Shown here: positions 44,391 through 55,040 of the stretch, piece after piece
Numbering within the stretch: the stretch's first letter is position 1
Layout: every line of letters starts with the position of its first letter
NCBI GenBank assembly: GCA_022702705.1
Contig: CM040425.1
Span: 3,348,001-3,412,000 of the forward strand
Direction of reading: 5' to 3'
Length of the DNA: 64,000 nt
DNA from: Papilionanthe hookeriana x Papilionanthe teres
Taxonomy: Eukaryota; Streptophyta; Magnoliopsida; Asparagales; Orchidaceae
The notes under the pieces: generated by a model
What the model was told of the DNA's origin: nothing
Database searches by the model: none
The model's input: only the letters and a program-made list of their open reading frames with translations
Program-made: the position numbers and the translations under genes

Positions 44391-45595
44391 TAAGAAATTC
44401 AAGAATGATTGTAAATCATATATTTTGGGAAGATCCTCATTTATTTAAATTTGGAATAGATTCTGTGATTCGAAGATGTGTACCTTATGAAGAAACTTTT
44501 CCAATTATTCAAAAATGTCACGATTCTGAATTTGGAGGACACTTTGGAATGAATAAAACTGTATTTAAAATTTTAAATTCTGGATATTATTGGCCTGCTT
44601 TATTTAAAGATGTTGAACATTATGTGAAAACTTGTTATCGATGTCAAAGAATGAGAAATATATCCAGAAAAGATGAAATGCCTCTAAAATTTATATTAGA
44701 AATTGAAATTTTCGATGTTTGGGGTTTAGACTTTATAGGACCTTTTGTAACATCATCTGGAAAGATTTATATTTTATTAGCAGTTGATTATATTTCAAAG
44801 TGGATCGAAGCTGTAGCTTTACCTAACTGTGATTCCAAAAGTGTTTCGAAATTTTTAAAGAAAATGATTTTTACAAGATTTGGAATGCCCAGGATAATTA
44901 TCACAGATGGAGGAAGTCATTTCAGAAATATAAGAATTCAATCATTGCTGAAAAAATTCAGAATTAAACATAGAATTGCAACTACTTATAATCCTCCAAC
45001 AAGTGGAATGGCTGAAGTGTCAAACAGAGAAATTAAAAGAATATTGGAAAAGTTTGTTAATCCTAATGATAGACTTGATTCTGCATTATGGGCTTATAGA
45101 ACAGCTTATAAGACACCTATCAGAATGTCACATTATCGGTTAATTTATGGTAAACATTGTCACTTACTTGTTGAACTGGAGCATAAAGCTTATTGGGCGA
45201 TAAAGGAGTTCAATTATAATTTGAATACTGCAGGAGAAAAATGATTATTACAACTGAATGAAATGGAAGAGATAAGAAATGAGTCTTATGAAAATGCAAG
45301 AATTTATAAGGAAAGAATGATGAAATTGCATGACAAAATGATTTCAAGGAAAATATTCGAGCCTGGACAAGAATTATTCTTATTTAATGCTCGTTTAAAA
45401 CTTTTTCCTGGAAAATTAAAATTTAAATGGATGGGACCCTTTATAATTGAGAAAATATACCCTTATGGAGCTGTGGATATTAAAGATCCCAAAACTGGAA
45501 AAGTATTTAAAGTTAACGGATTAAGACTGAAGCCTTATATGGGAGAAATGAAATTAAATTACAAAGAGGCTTATGAGCTGAGTCTACCCGATTAA
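44391..45595 (+). pseudogene. int: Integrase of element E, nearly complete
   Basis: An open stretch of 279 codons (44405-45244), then a stop and 110 more in frame to 45595. Zinc finger His39 and His46 (CHDSEFGGHFG), Cys77 and Cys80 (CYRCQR). Core Asp109 (WGLDFIGPF), Asp168 (ITDGGSHF) and Glu204 (MAEVSNREI), with exactly 35 residues between the last two, the classic D,D-35-E. The C-terminal domain reads GPFIIEKIYPYGAVDI. It is the least damaged enzyme domain in the window. Confidence 0.9.
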
Positions 45596-45607
45596 TTTAA
45601 CTAATTA

Positions 45608-45654
45608 GGTTGGGCTGACGACGCTAAACCAAGCGCTTTGTGGGAGGCAACCCA
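45608..45654 (+). other. Conserved post-integrase motif of Athila elements
   Basis: gttgggctgacgacg, then ctaaaccaagcgc and tgggaggcaaccca, just after the integrase stop. I recall very similar sequence after integrase in Athila elements of many plants; its role is unknown. Not compared here. Confidence 0.55.
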
Positions 45655-46205
45655 TATTTATTAGTTTGAGTTTAATTATTGCTATAAAGTTATGCCTTGT
45701 TCTTGACTGAATTTATATATAACTTCTGGAAATAGAAGGCTAACAAGTCTGTATTGGCTTAAGCTAAACATTTTCTTGAAGTATATAGAAATTGTACTTG
45801 GACCACTCCATGTCAAATGTGAGTAAAAGGGAGATCAAGTTAACCTTCGTTTGTGATTGTTTGTGGTTTGAATTTTTCGTAATTGTGTTTGTGTGTTGAT
45901 CATATTTATTTATTAGACCTATTTTTACGATCGAAACTTTGCAAAATTTGACGATAGGAGAATCGGAGTTGATCAAGGTTCCGGCACCTAGGTGCCAAAA
46001 GTTGGCTCCTAAGCACTAGAATAACTGCGTATCGATGATCCGGCGCCTAAGCGCCGCAGTTACAGATCGAGGAAAAACCAAAATTCTTCAGTTTTTCACA
46101 CGAAATCTCTTTATATATAGCCTATTTTTCATCCCCAATCCCATAGAAACACTAATTTCGACTAGAGCAATCCATTTTGGAGGAGTTAGGAAGGATTTGG
46201 AGGCA
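45655..46205 (+). other. Spacer of E between integrase and accessory frames
   Basis: No coding signal. Near 45985-46052 it holds degenerate and intact copies of the ggcgcctaggcgcc-type palindrome (cggcacctaggtgcc, cggcgcctaagcgcc) also found in the LTRs. Confidence 0.55.
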
Positions 46206-46517
46206 ATGGATAGAGGAAATCATGGAAATAAGGTAAGAGACAAATCTCTTAAAGATCCTCAGCCTTATTTTAATGGTTTTATTATTGTTAGTATGCAGAG
46301 AATGTTTAGTCGAATGGATAAGATTGAAGCGGAACTTCAAAGTATTGGTAATCGTCTCCATGAGATGTACCACCAATACGAACACTTGGAATGACAAACC
46401 AAACTTCAATCTGATCATATGGCTGCCTATCATGATGCTCAAGTAGAAATGTACACGAAGAACAAGTGGATCAATGAAAAGATGGCTTTGGAATTTCTAA
46501 GGGTGTTGGTGTTCTAA
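46206..46517 (+). pseudogene. Small coiled-coil ORF of element E
   Basis: About 103 codons with one stop at 46392. Starts MDRGNHGNKVRDKSLKDPQP. A heptad-like stretch MDKIEAELQSIGNRLHEM suggests a coiled coil. I do not recognise it. It may be the first exon or domain of the following ORF. Confidence 0.4.
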
Positions 46518-47366
46518 CCCTTCGGTCCTAGCGAACTTCATTGCGAAAGAGATGGTAATTGAAGATCAGAGTTTAATAAATCCTATATGTGTTTTAGGTG
46601 TGATCGAGTCTTGTTTGAGTGTGTTGAATATCTAACTTGTGTGTTTGCTTAATTGTTCAATGTGTGTTGTTGGATTTGAATGTTTGCTTTAAATATGTTG
46701 TTGTTTGTGTTATTTATAAAACGATGAACCTTGATACAGTCTTGTACTGAAAGTTATTGAATTTGGAATGGATATTAGGATTTAGAATTGAAGAATTTGG
46801 ATACATTTTTGTGGATCTATACTATCATTTTAAATTGATTGTGAAAATATTTGGAGGTTATAAAATGGATTAATACTCTCATAAAAGTAATTAGGAGTCA
46901 AATTTGATAAGATTTGGTGGAAAATATTTAATTTAAATCGATTTTTTGGAAAGGCGAGTCTGGCGCCTAGGCGCCAGAATTCGGCGCCTAGGCGCTGGTT
47001 CGGCTTGAACCCAAAAACTCATCTTATTAAACTCCCCCACGCCATTTTTGACGCCTAAGCTTCCTTCTCCACAGTTTTTCGTGAAATACCACCTAGAGAT
47101 CCCATTTAGAGCTGGATTTTCAATTTTTTGAGCTTGAAATCTCCCGATTTCTTCATCTCGAGGTCATATCTACATTCTAAACTCATTATTTTTTATTTTC
47201 ACCATGAATTTTGCTCTCATTAAAAGAAACCAAAATTCTGAGAAAAATTTTGATTTTTTATGGTTAAATCCATGAATTTTTAGGCTTTTTCAAGTTTAAA
47301 ATGCTTAAATTAGTTTATTTTTCTAGATCCATTGAATTTATTTCACGTTTTTATTTTCACGTTTAG
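46518..47366 (+). other. Spacer of E before the accessory ORF
   Basis: No frame. It contains a perfect palindrome tggcgcctaggcgcca at 46961-46976 followed by cggcgcctaggcgc. The last 360 bases match 63647-64000 of H in reverse. Confidence 0.6.
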
Positions 47367-48519
47367 ATGGCACCCAAATCTAAGCAAGGAAAGGAACGAG
47401 AAAATTTTGATCGTAGCAAGTTCGTCACTACTGCTGCACACTTCTGATACAATGATTTTGCTACGACTCAGAAATTTATCTCGGAGCGATGTTTTTATAA
47501 TCCTAGAGGAAGAATTGAGGAAACAATCGTTGCTCGAGTGGCAACGATTCTGCTATTTCACTGTTGTTGCCATTATCCTGGTTGTTAGAGAGTTTTATGC
47601 TAATTTCGTGGATGCGGAGGAATACGAGATTTTCGTTCGAGAAGTTGGAGTAGGATTCACTCCTGAACGCATCAACATTTTCTATGGCCTACCGCTAAAC
47701 ATAGAGTGTTATTACTCAGGATTATCTCCATCTGAGGGAAATTTGGATATAATCATTACCTACCTAACTAATAGTACTGGAGCCTGGAAGATTCGAAATG
47801 AAAAAATGGTAAATTTTTTATCTTCTAAGCTTAATGGTGTTTCCAAGGCATGTCACTACTTTATTTCTGCTCGTCTTCTTCAATCCATTCATCTGAGCGA
47901 AGTTACCAGAGATAGAGCTATTCTTAACTACTGCATTCAAGAGATGAAGTCTATTGATGTAAGGAGCATTATTTATGATTCTGTGGAAGCTACTGCTCGT
48001 TCTAGCATATCTATTGGACTTGGTTTTCCATCTCTGATCTATTCTCTATGTCAAAGTGCTGGAGTAGTTGCTGAGCTTTAGGAAAAGCTCAAGTCGACAA
48101 AGCCTATAGGAAGAGAAAGCGTCAGCATTTATGATCGACTGCGAGGTAAGAGTTCTACTGCACGTACTGGTTCATTACCTACTTCAGATAGAGCTTCTAC
48201 TTCTAGACCATCTACTTCTGCTGAGCCATCATCTACTTTTTGGGAAACCATGCATGATCAGTTTATAGAGCAGCAACATGAGTTATTCTTAACTCACTGC
48301 AGAGTAGATACGATAGACAAGAAGATTGATCATCTTTCTGAGTATACACAAAGAAAGAGTGATTTTGATGCTGAGTATTCAGAGTCTTTAGTGAGATTTC
48401 TAAAAGGTGAGCACGATGTTCAGTTCCATACTTGTCCCAAATTTTCACCTTATGTTGATCTAAAGGATATGGAGTTTTCTTTTGGTGATGACGATGATGA
48501 AGCTACAGACAGTGATTAG
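47367..48519 (+). pseudogene. Accessory ORF of element E (plant transposon-protein domain type)
   Basis: About 384 codons. Starts MAPKSKQGKERENFDRSKF at 47367, the same start as H at 63646. The middle block REFYANFVDAEEYEIFVREV...FTPERINIFYGLP resembles the domain known as putative plant transposon protein (Pfam PF20167 as I recall), often found after integrase in Athila-type elements. A Ser/Thr-rich linker (SDRASTSRPSTSAEPSS) and a C-terminal helical part follow, with an acidic end DDDDEATDSD. Stop near 47443, frameshift near 47540, stop near 48079. No transmembrane pattern is clear, so an env-like role is not supported. Function unknown. Confidence 0.65.
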
Positions 48520-49840
48520 TAGCTTGACTTATCTCTAGAGATTGTTGATTCTGTTTTTAGTGTATTTTATTATTTCTTGTGCTGCTTATTGTGATGTTAT
48601 TTGTTAGTGTTATTGTGAACTTTTTATGTTAAAACTGTTTTTAGATTATCTTATGTGTATTTAAGACTGAGATGTGAAATGAATTTCTATAAAAGTTTAT
48701 TTCTGTTTCAGCGTACTGTTTAGTGTTCATGAATAGTTAGTAAATTTACATGTTCAAAAATATGAAAAAAAGGGATTTATTTTTAGAAATTAACTCCTGC
48801 TCTGCAAAACTTTTCTATATATGCCTAATCATTTCTGTTATATTCATATTGAAGCATTTGTAGAAGTAGAAGTTAGTTTTTCCTTACTACATCATTATTG
48901 TACTTAGATTAATTTTTGTTTATTTCTTTCTCTCATGCTTTAGAAAATTTCAAAATTTAAATTTATACTAAAGCTGAAGTTTGGGGGAAGGAAAAACATT
49001 TATCAAATTTAAATATTATTTGTCCTTAAAGAACTAGTATTTTCTTTAAAAATATATTAACATAACATAAGGAATGAAAAATCTATTTAAGATTACCTAA
49101 AATTTTGAATTTATAAATAATTTAGTAAACTTAACTAAAATTTCAAAAATTTTGGTTGATTTTAAGAATATAATTATTTAGCTTAAAGAATAATAAGATC
49201 AAAATTTTTCTGTTTATAGTAAAGAGAATTGTATTTTTTGAAATACTAAGGAATCAAGATTATTTCTTGAAAAAGAAATGATTGAAATAAGTTTTGAAAA
49301 ATAATAAATTATTAATGTCATATTCATTAAGCAAGAATGTATAAGTTTTTGAAAATAAGTTAAGGATAGTGAAGTTCAAAATCATTAACAGGCTATCCAA
49401 AAATAGTAATCCTCACTTTAAAAAAAAAAGAAGAGAAAAAGTGAGGAGAAGCTTGAGAAAATGCCTAATCAAAAATTGGCTTCACTTGAATTATCTTATA
49501 GTAAGAAAACTGATTATATTTTTAATTTAATTTCTATGTACATATATTTTTACTAGAAAAAATATTTCACGAAAATTTTTTTCTTGTAAATATTCTATGT
49601 GACCTTGATATGATAAACTACAATTATTCTTGAAATAAATGAAAAATTGGAAGTCTTGTGATTTGGTAGTTAAATGTTCTTAAATTCTTAAAATTAAACT
49701 TTATTAGTGAAATTTGGTTAATGATTTGCTAAAGCATTTATAAAACCAAAAATTATAAGGAATCTTAAATATTTTAACTTCATTCCAAATGTTATCTATT
49801 TTATGTAATTAAAAGGGTTACTTGAGGACAAGTAAAGTTT
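48520..49840 (+). other. 3' UTR of element E
   Basis: AT-rich, no frame. Holds a second PPT-like motif aagtttgggggaagg at 48977-48991, also present in H near 61957-61972, about 870 bases before the LTR. Confidence 0.65.
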
Positions 49841-49855
49841 AAGTTTGGGGGAATT
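49841..49855 (+). other. Polypurine tract of E
   Basis: aagtttgggggaatt directly before the 3' LTR. The same tract abuts the LTR of H (61056-61070, minus). Confidence 0.8.
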
Positions 49856-51700
49856 TAATCTACCTAAAAAATACCCATTTTTATGCCTTATTTAATGAAA
49901 GGTATTTTCATGTTTTTGGATGTAGATGATTTAAAAAGAGTCCAAGAAAGAAACAAGAAGGAAAAAAGGAGCAAAAAGGAAAAAAAATGGAGCTTATGGA
50001 GCAAAATTTTGGAATTATTGGCTTACCGCCTAGGCGCCTAAGCGCCAGTTCGACACAGATGCTGTTAAGTTTTTTTGATGACTTTGGCTAGTTATTTTGA
50101 CGGTGTTAAGTGGTTATTGGAGCTTCTAGAAGACTGGAATTACTCCTAATATATAGGACATGTGATACAATGTATTTGGACACAAGGAAACGGTCTGGAT
50201 CGCGAAGAGGTGCGACCCAAAGTGAAGAGGTGTAAAAGACCTGGTCACGGAGTCCGGCGCCTAGGCATCAGATCCCGGCGCCTAGGCGTGACGGTTACCT
50301 TCTAGAAGATACATTGAATTTGGTCGAATTTTGAAGAGGTGCCTTAAGAAACCCCTGGTCAAATTCAGAGCTCTATAAATAGAAGCCCATTCTACAGAGA
50401 AAATCGTACCAAAACCCCCCCTCTTAGTACACATACCCATTTTAGCATCTTCTCTCTCATTTCTAGTTTTATTTAGTCTCTTCCATACTTAGGGTGCCAC
50501 TTTATTTTGTATCTAGTGAGTTTATTTTGAGTGTTTATTGTGTGTTATTGTTGTTGGAGTCTTTCATCATTGCTTTGGAGTCGATAGAAGTCGGTGGATC
50601 ACTTGAAGGGACACTTCGTATAAGTATTTGTACTTTGGTTCAAAGTTTTATAAATACGTTTTGTTGTGTTATTTCAATGTGCTCTGAGTAGTTAGTTATT
50701 TTTCTCCTTTCAACTATGAAAAGATTATAAATTAATTAAATATTGTAGGAGAATTAAATATAAAATATTTTAAAACATTGTGATGATATTAATACCTGAT
50801 CTTAGTTTACTTTTTAAATTGGCCATTTAATTTGTTAAAACCTATTGAAGAATTTTGAGACCTATTCGGTGATAAATTCTTGAATAGTAGATATCACATG
50901 AATCCTTAGGTAATCGCAGGCTATACGCGGATTGTTTAAGGTCAAGTGCAAATAAATAGGAAGATATTATTTATTGGGCATAAAATTAATTAGTTTTTAG
51001 AGTGACAGACTAAATTCTAATAATTTGGTTTATAGAAAGGTAACGGGACACTGGTAGGGCCGACCATAGCCACCCTTGGACATCTAGTAGTGTGAGCCTA
51101 GATTAACTCATTCTACTAATAAAACTTCCTGAGCCTATCTATAGATTAGTCAATGTTCTTTGCACCTGGACCAAAGGGTAAAGAATAGGAATGCTTCTAT
51201 TTGGCACAATACCATAATCTGAATTCCCTACAAAAGATAATCGCTCTATAATTCTTGGATTAGTTGAAAAAGGAAAATGTCGTTTTTATAATTGCATTGA
51301 ATAATTACTGCTTACTTTATTTTACTGCTAATTGCTTACTTTCTTTTAGTAAAGATTGTTAGTCAATTAAATTTAAATATATAAATTAAAAAAAAAAGAA
51401 GAAGTATATATAAATTGCATTTGAAAATTTCAAAATATTACTTATATTTCTTACTTTTTATAAAATTCACTATCCCTGTGTGATCGATAACCAGGACTCC
51501 ACTAGAGCCTTATATTACTTGAACGATACATATACTTGCATTTAAAATTGTGACTTTTACAATAATAAAATCTAAATATAAAATTATAAAAGTAAACCTC
51601 GCACATTAAGTTTTTGAAGTCATTTGCTGGAAATTAAATATTTTAAAAAGTGGTATCAAATTCTTGTATTTTAAACCATATATAAAGTCGCATCACATCA
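49856..51700 (+). repeat. 3' LTR of element E
   Basis: Matches the 5' LTR. It starts taatctacc, where the first TG has become TA by one transition, and ends cacatca. About 41 bases shorter than the 5' LTR, mainly from a gap of about 29 bases near the start and a shortened palindrome block near 50030. Confidence 0.93.
50374..50381 (+). promoter_or_regulatory. LTR TATA box of E (3' copy)
   Basis: TATAAATA, same context as 38914-38921. Confidence 0.6.
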
Positions 51701-51705
51701 AGAAG
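51701..51705. repeat. Right target-site duplication of E
   Basis: agaag, equal to 38346-38350. Confidence 0.93.
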
Positions 51706-52984
51706 GTCGACTGAGTCTACTGAGACAGAACCACAAAATTTTCGATTTGGTTTTGATGGCATGGATTCATATCTTTTGCCAAACAATCAAACTTTGATAA
51801 GTTCTCTCGGGATGTGAAGCACTCTCAAATTCCATCTGGACCTTCTACTACACTATAATTTCCACAGAATCTTCACAAATCAAACGTCAACTTTTGGGAT
51901 TCATACCTAAATTTTAGTTCCTATCCTTCTAAGGCTGTTACCCAAATTCCAGTTCTCATTTCGAGATCGATACTCAAATTCCGATTCTCCTTTATGAATT
52001 TCCACCAAATTTCTGCATTCTATCCGAGAAACTTTTCCACATTCTAATCCTCTGAGCTAGGTATAAGACCGACAACACATCCTATTCTCTGAGCCGCCAA
52101 CCTCGCATTCTATACGAGAAACGTTTATACATTCTAATCCTTTGAGCTAGGTATAAGACCGACAAGGCATCCTATTCTCTGAGCCTCCAACCTCGCATTC
52201 TATCAGAGAAAATTTTCTCACTCCTGAAATTTCGGGGTCAATACCCAAATTCTGATTCCCATTCTGAGGGTTGACGTAATGTCCTGAATGGTAGTTATTT
52301 CCTCGACTAGATCCAGATCAGACGTAATGTCTTGAACAGTAGCCCGATCTGGTATAGTATTTTCTCGAGGTCGGTACCTAAATTCCGACTCTCTTTCTGA
52401 TATTGATACCTAAATTTCAATTCTCTCGTTCTGAGGTCAGTACCTAAATTCTGACTCTCTCCTTTCGGGATCAGTACCTTAATTCTGATTCTCGTCATTT
52501 TTGACTTGTACCTAAATTCCAGTTCTCTCCCTTTGAGATCAGTACCTAAATTCTGATTTTTACTCCTTTTGAGGTCAGTACCTAAATTCTGATTCTCCCT
52601 TCCCGGGATCTGTACGTAAATTCTGATTCCCATCTCTTCTGAGATTGATACCCAAATTTTGATTCTCGCTTCGAGACCGGTACTTAAATTCCAGTCCTCA
52701 CCCCCTTTCCAATTTAAACCCTGCTTTTATGAACTCCAAATTCCCTTTTGATTCCAATCTCAAATCAATTTCAATCACAAATTCAAAAACTTCAAAATCA
52801 AATTTTAATCAACTTCGAAATTAATCATAAACCAAACTTTAATTAAACTCTCAAATCATATTCAACCAATCAAAATTTCAAAACTCAAACTCAAAATTCA
52901 AAATCAAAAGATCAAAATCAAAATCAAAATTTGAAACTTCGATCTAAATCAAACTCTAATTCAATCAAATTGAAAATTCACCCT
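51706..52984 (+). repeat. Tandem repeats in the 3' region of element A
   Basis: Resumes element A after E. Units with tacctaaattc and ctctctt/ttctgag alternate over about 52290-52710, the reverse-complement family of the B array at 16190-17500 but with far fewer copies. A separate unit of about 93 bases (cattctat..gagaaa ... gagctaggtataagaccgac) repeats twice and partly a third time at 52018-52215. Frames such as 52307-52633 are repeat artefacts. Confidence 0.8.
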
Positions 52985-53200
52985 CTTAATCCCCAGCGAG
53001 AATTCTAGAATCTTCAGTTTCGAAGATTTACCTGATACTCCCCAGCGGAATGCTTCTCTACTCTTTCTCTGTTATGTTCCAAGTGTGTGGACTTGGAATG
53101 TTTGTGTTAGTCTGTTGATCTCTTCGGTCAATGCCAATACGAGCGGTGTACTTGGTCAGCACACCACACCTATTGGGGGTTTATTTGTTGACCTCATTTT
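52985..53200 (-). other. Leader-like module in antisense to element A
   Basis: Minus strand carries PBS-like pieces (ccgctggggag, ctcgctgggga) and acccccaataggtgtggt (53180-53163), as at 15831-16060 in B. It is shared by both Tat-like elements at the same relative place. Confidence 0.55.
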
Positions 53201-55040
53201 TGGTGAGGTCTGATCTTCCTCTTATTGCTTAGGATCTAGCTATAAGACTTCTCCTTGACTATTCTAGAGGACTAGAGTTGGTACCCACCATTTAGAAATT
53301 TTCAGCCACTTCCTGACTCCTCTTGCGACCCCACTTAGATGGTTGTAAACCTCTAAATCACCTTGGAAGGTTAAAACCACCATATGGAAAACCAATAGTG
53401 AGTTCCCATAGAAATGTTTGGACTTACGGTAGCCTTGGGTAACTTGATCTTCTCTTGAACACACACACACCCCTAAGCCATTTGACCCAAACATTGAATC
53501 ATTACCTTCTACCCTTTATGAAACTCACATGATTGAACCAAAGCCTCTAGTCTTTGATTAAGATGGCTAGGGTCAATAAGTGAAGGGTTATAAAGTGGTT
53601 GTCATTTGGCTAGACTTGGTCCCAAAGTGGTTGGACTTGGCTAAGTCCATGGCTCATACTTTTAAACCCAAATTCCATTTCAAATCATTTTTACTCAATC
53701 TTGACCCCACTAAAATTGTCCCATTCTCCCCTATTTGAAGACCCCTTCATCTTTCGAAAATTTCAAATTTTGACCCCGAGTCCCTAAACCTACCTAAAAC
53801 TACCTAAATTGCCCCTACAACCACCAAACTCTCCACAATTTCCCAAAAATAAAAATTACCCAAAATTCTCAAAATTCCTAAAAATCATTTCAAAACAATT
53901 CCCACCTCTTGAATCCACCAAAATACTCCAATACACTCCAAATAACCTTCATATACCCTAAATACCCCTCTTGGCCCAAAATTCAAAAAATCCCAAAAAT
54001 CCTCAAAAAATTCTAGAATCATCCAAATATTCCCAATTTCATTTTGTTCAGCTACACCACAACCCAATTTTTCCAAATTAACATACTTTCAATCCAAAAT
54101 CCCAACTTGGCTCACTTAGCCCAAATAGACCTAATGTCAAACCAAATCAACCCAATTGACCCCAATTTTGATCAAATTCAATTCTAAACTTCAATTCAAC
54201 ATCCTAAATACCAATTTGAATCAAAACCAAGCCCAATTTGGTCCACATTTGAATTCAATTTCAATTTTAATCCAAAACCCCTAATTTTGGCTTTATGACC
54301 CAATTCACCCCAAAATGAACCAAAGCCACTCAATTTTCCCCAAAACAAATTCCGAACTCTTCCTAACACGTTCCTTTACCAAATACAACATTCATTTGGC
54401 CAAAATTTTGATTGAAATCCCATTCAAGTTCATTTGACACCAAAATCCCCAAATTTACCCTAAGGTTGTCACATGACCTAAATTCTCCAAATTGAATCCC
54501 CTAAACCCAAAATTTCCACCCAATTTATATCCTAAACCTTTCATAACAATCACCTACATCATTTTAAACCAATAATTGAGCCCTAGCCAAGATCTAGCCA
54601 AACCTAAAACCAACTTAACTCATGGTGACCCAAATTAACCAAACCACCAAAATCCATCAAATTCACTTCCCAAATCAATTCAAATTCATTTCAAACCTTT
54701 CCATAAACTTTATGACAATCATTTAAGACATTTTGATCAATAAATTTGGTATAAATCAATGCTAAACTAAAGCTAGCCCAACCTAAACTCAAACCAACCC
54801 ATGTGAACACATGATCCAATTAAACCCAACTAAGCCAAATTTGATCAAACCAACCCCATGGCAGCCAACCCTAGACCTCCTAGGGTGGCTTTGACCTGAC
54901 CCAACCCATGCCCCATGAGCCATGGAACAATGGTCCACCACTTTGGAGCAATGGGTTTAGTCAGTTGGCTAAGGCTAAGTCCCATCCTTTACCTCACCTT
55001 AAGCAAGCTCCCTGCCAAAATTAATTAGACTAAACTCCTC
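53201..55040 (+). other. U3-like region of element A, A/C-rich
   Basis: No coding signal. Long runs of aaattcc and ccaaa words. Equivalent to 13901-15830 of B in reverse. Probably contains the start of the LTR, which I could not fix. Confidence 0.5.

Larger units (their letters stand above)
38351..51700 (+). mobile_element. Element E: full-length Athila-like Ty3/Gypsy retrotransposon with target duplication
   Basis: Both LTRs, PBS, gag, protease, RT, RNase H, integrase, two downstream ORFs and PPT are all present in order over 13,350 bp. The five bases before it (38346-38350) and after it (51701-51705) are both agaag, the expected 5-bp duplication. It interrupts the 3' region of A. All coding parts carry stops, so it is not autonomous now. 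Confidence 0.95.

Noticed and set aside
46206..48519. Envelope gene of a retrovirus-like element
   Set aside because: No signal peptide, transmembrane segment or cleavage site is visible; the middle block fits a plant transposon-protein domain better.
52307..52633. 108-codon repeat-rich protein
   Set aside because: It is an accidental reading of the tandem repeats.
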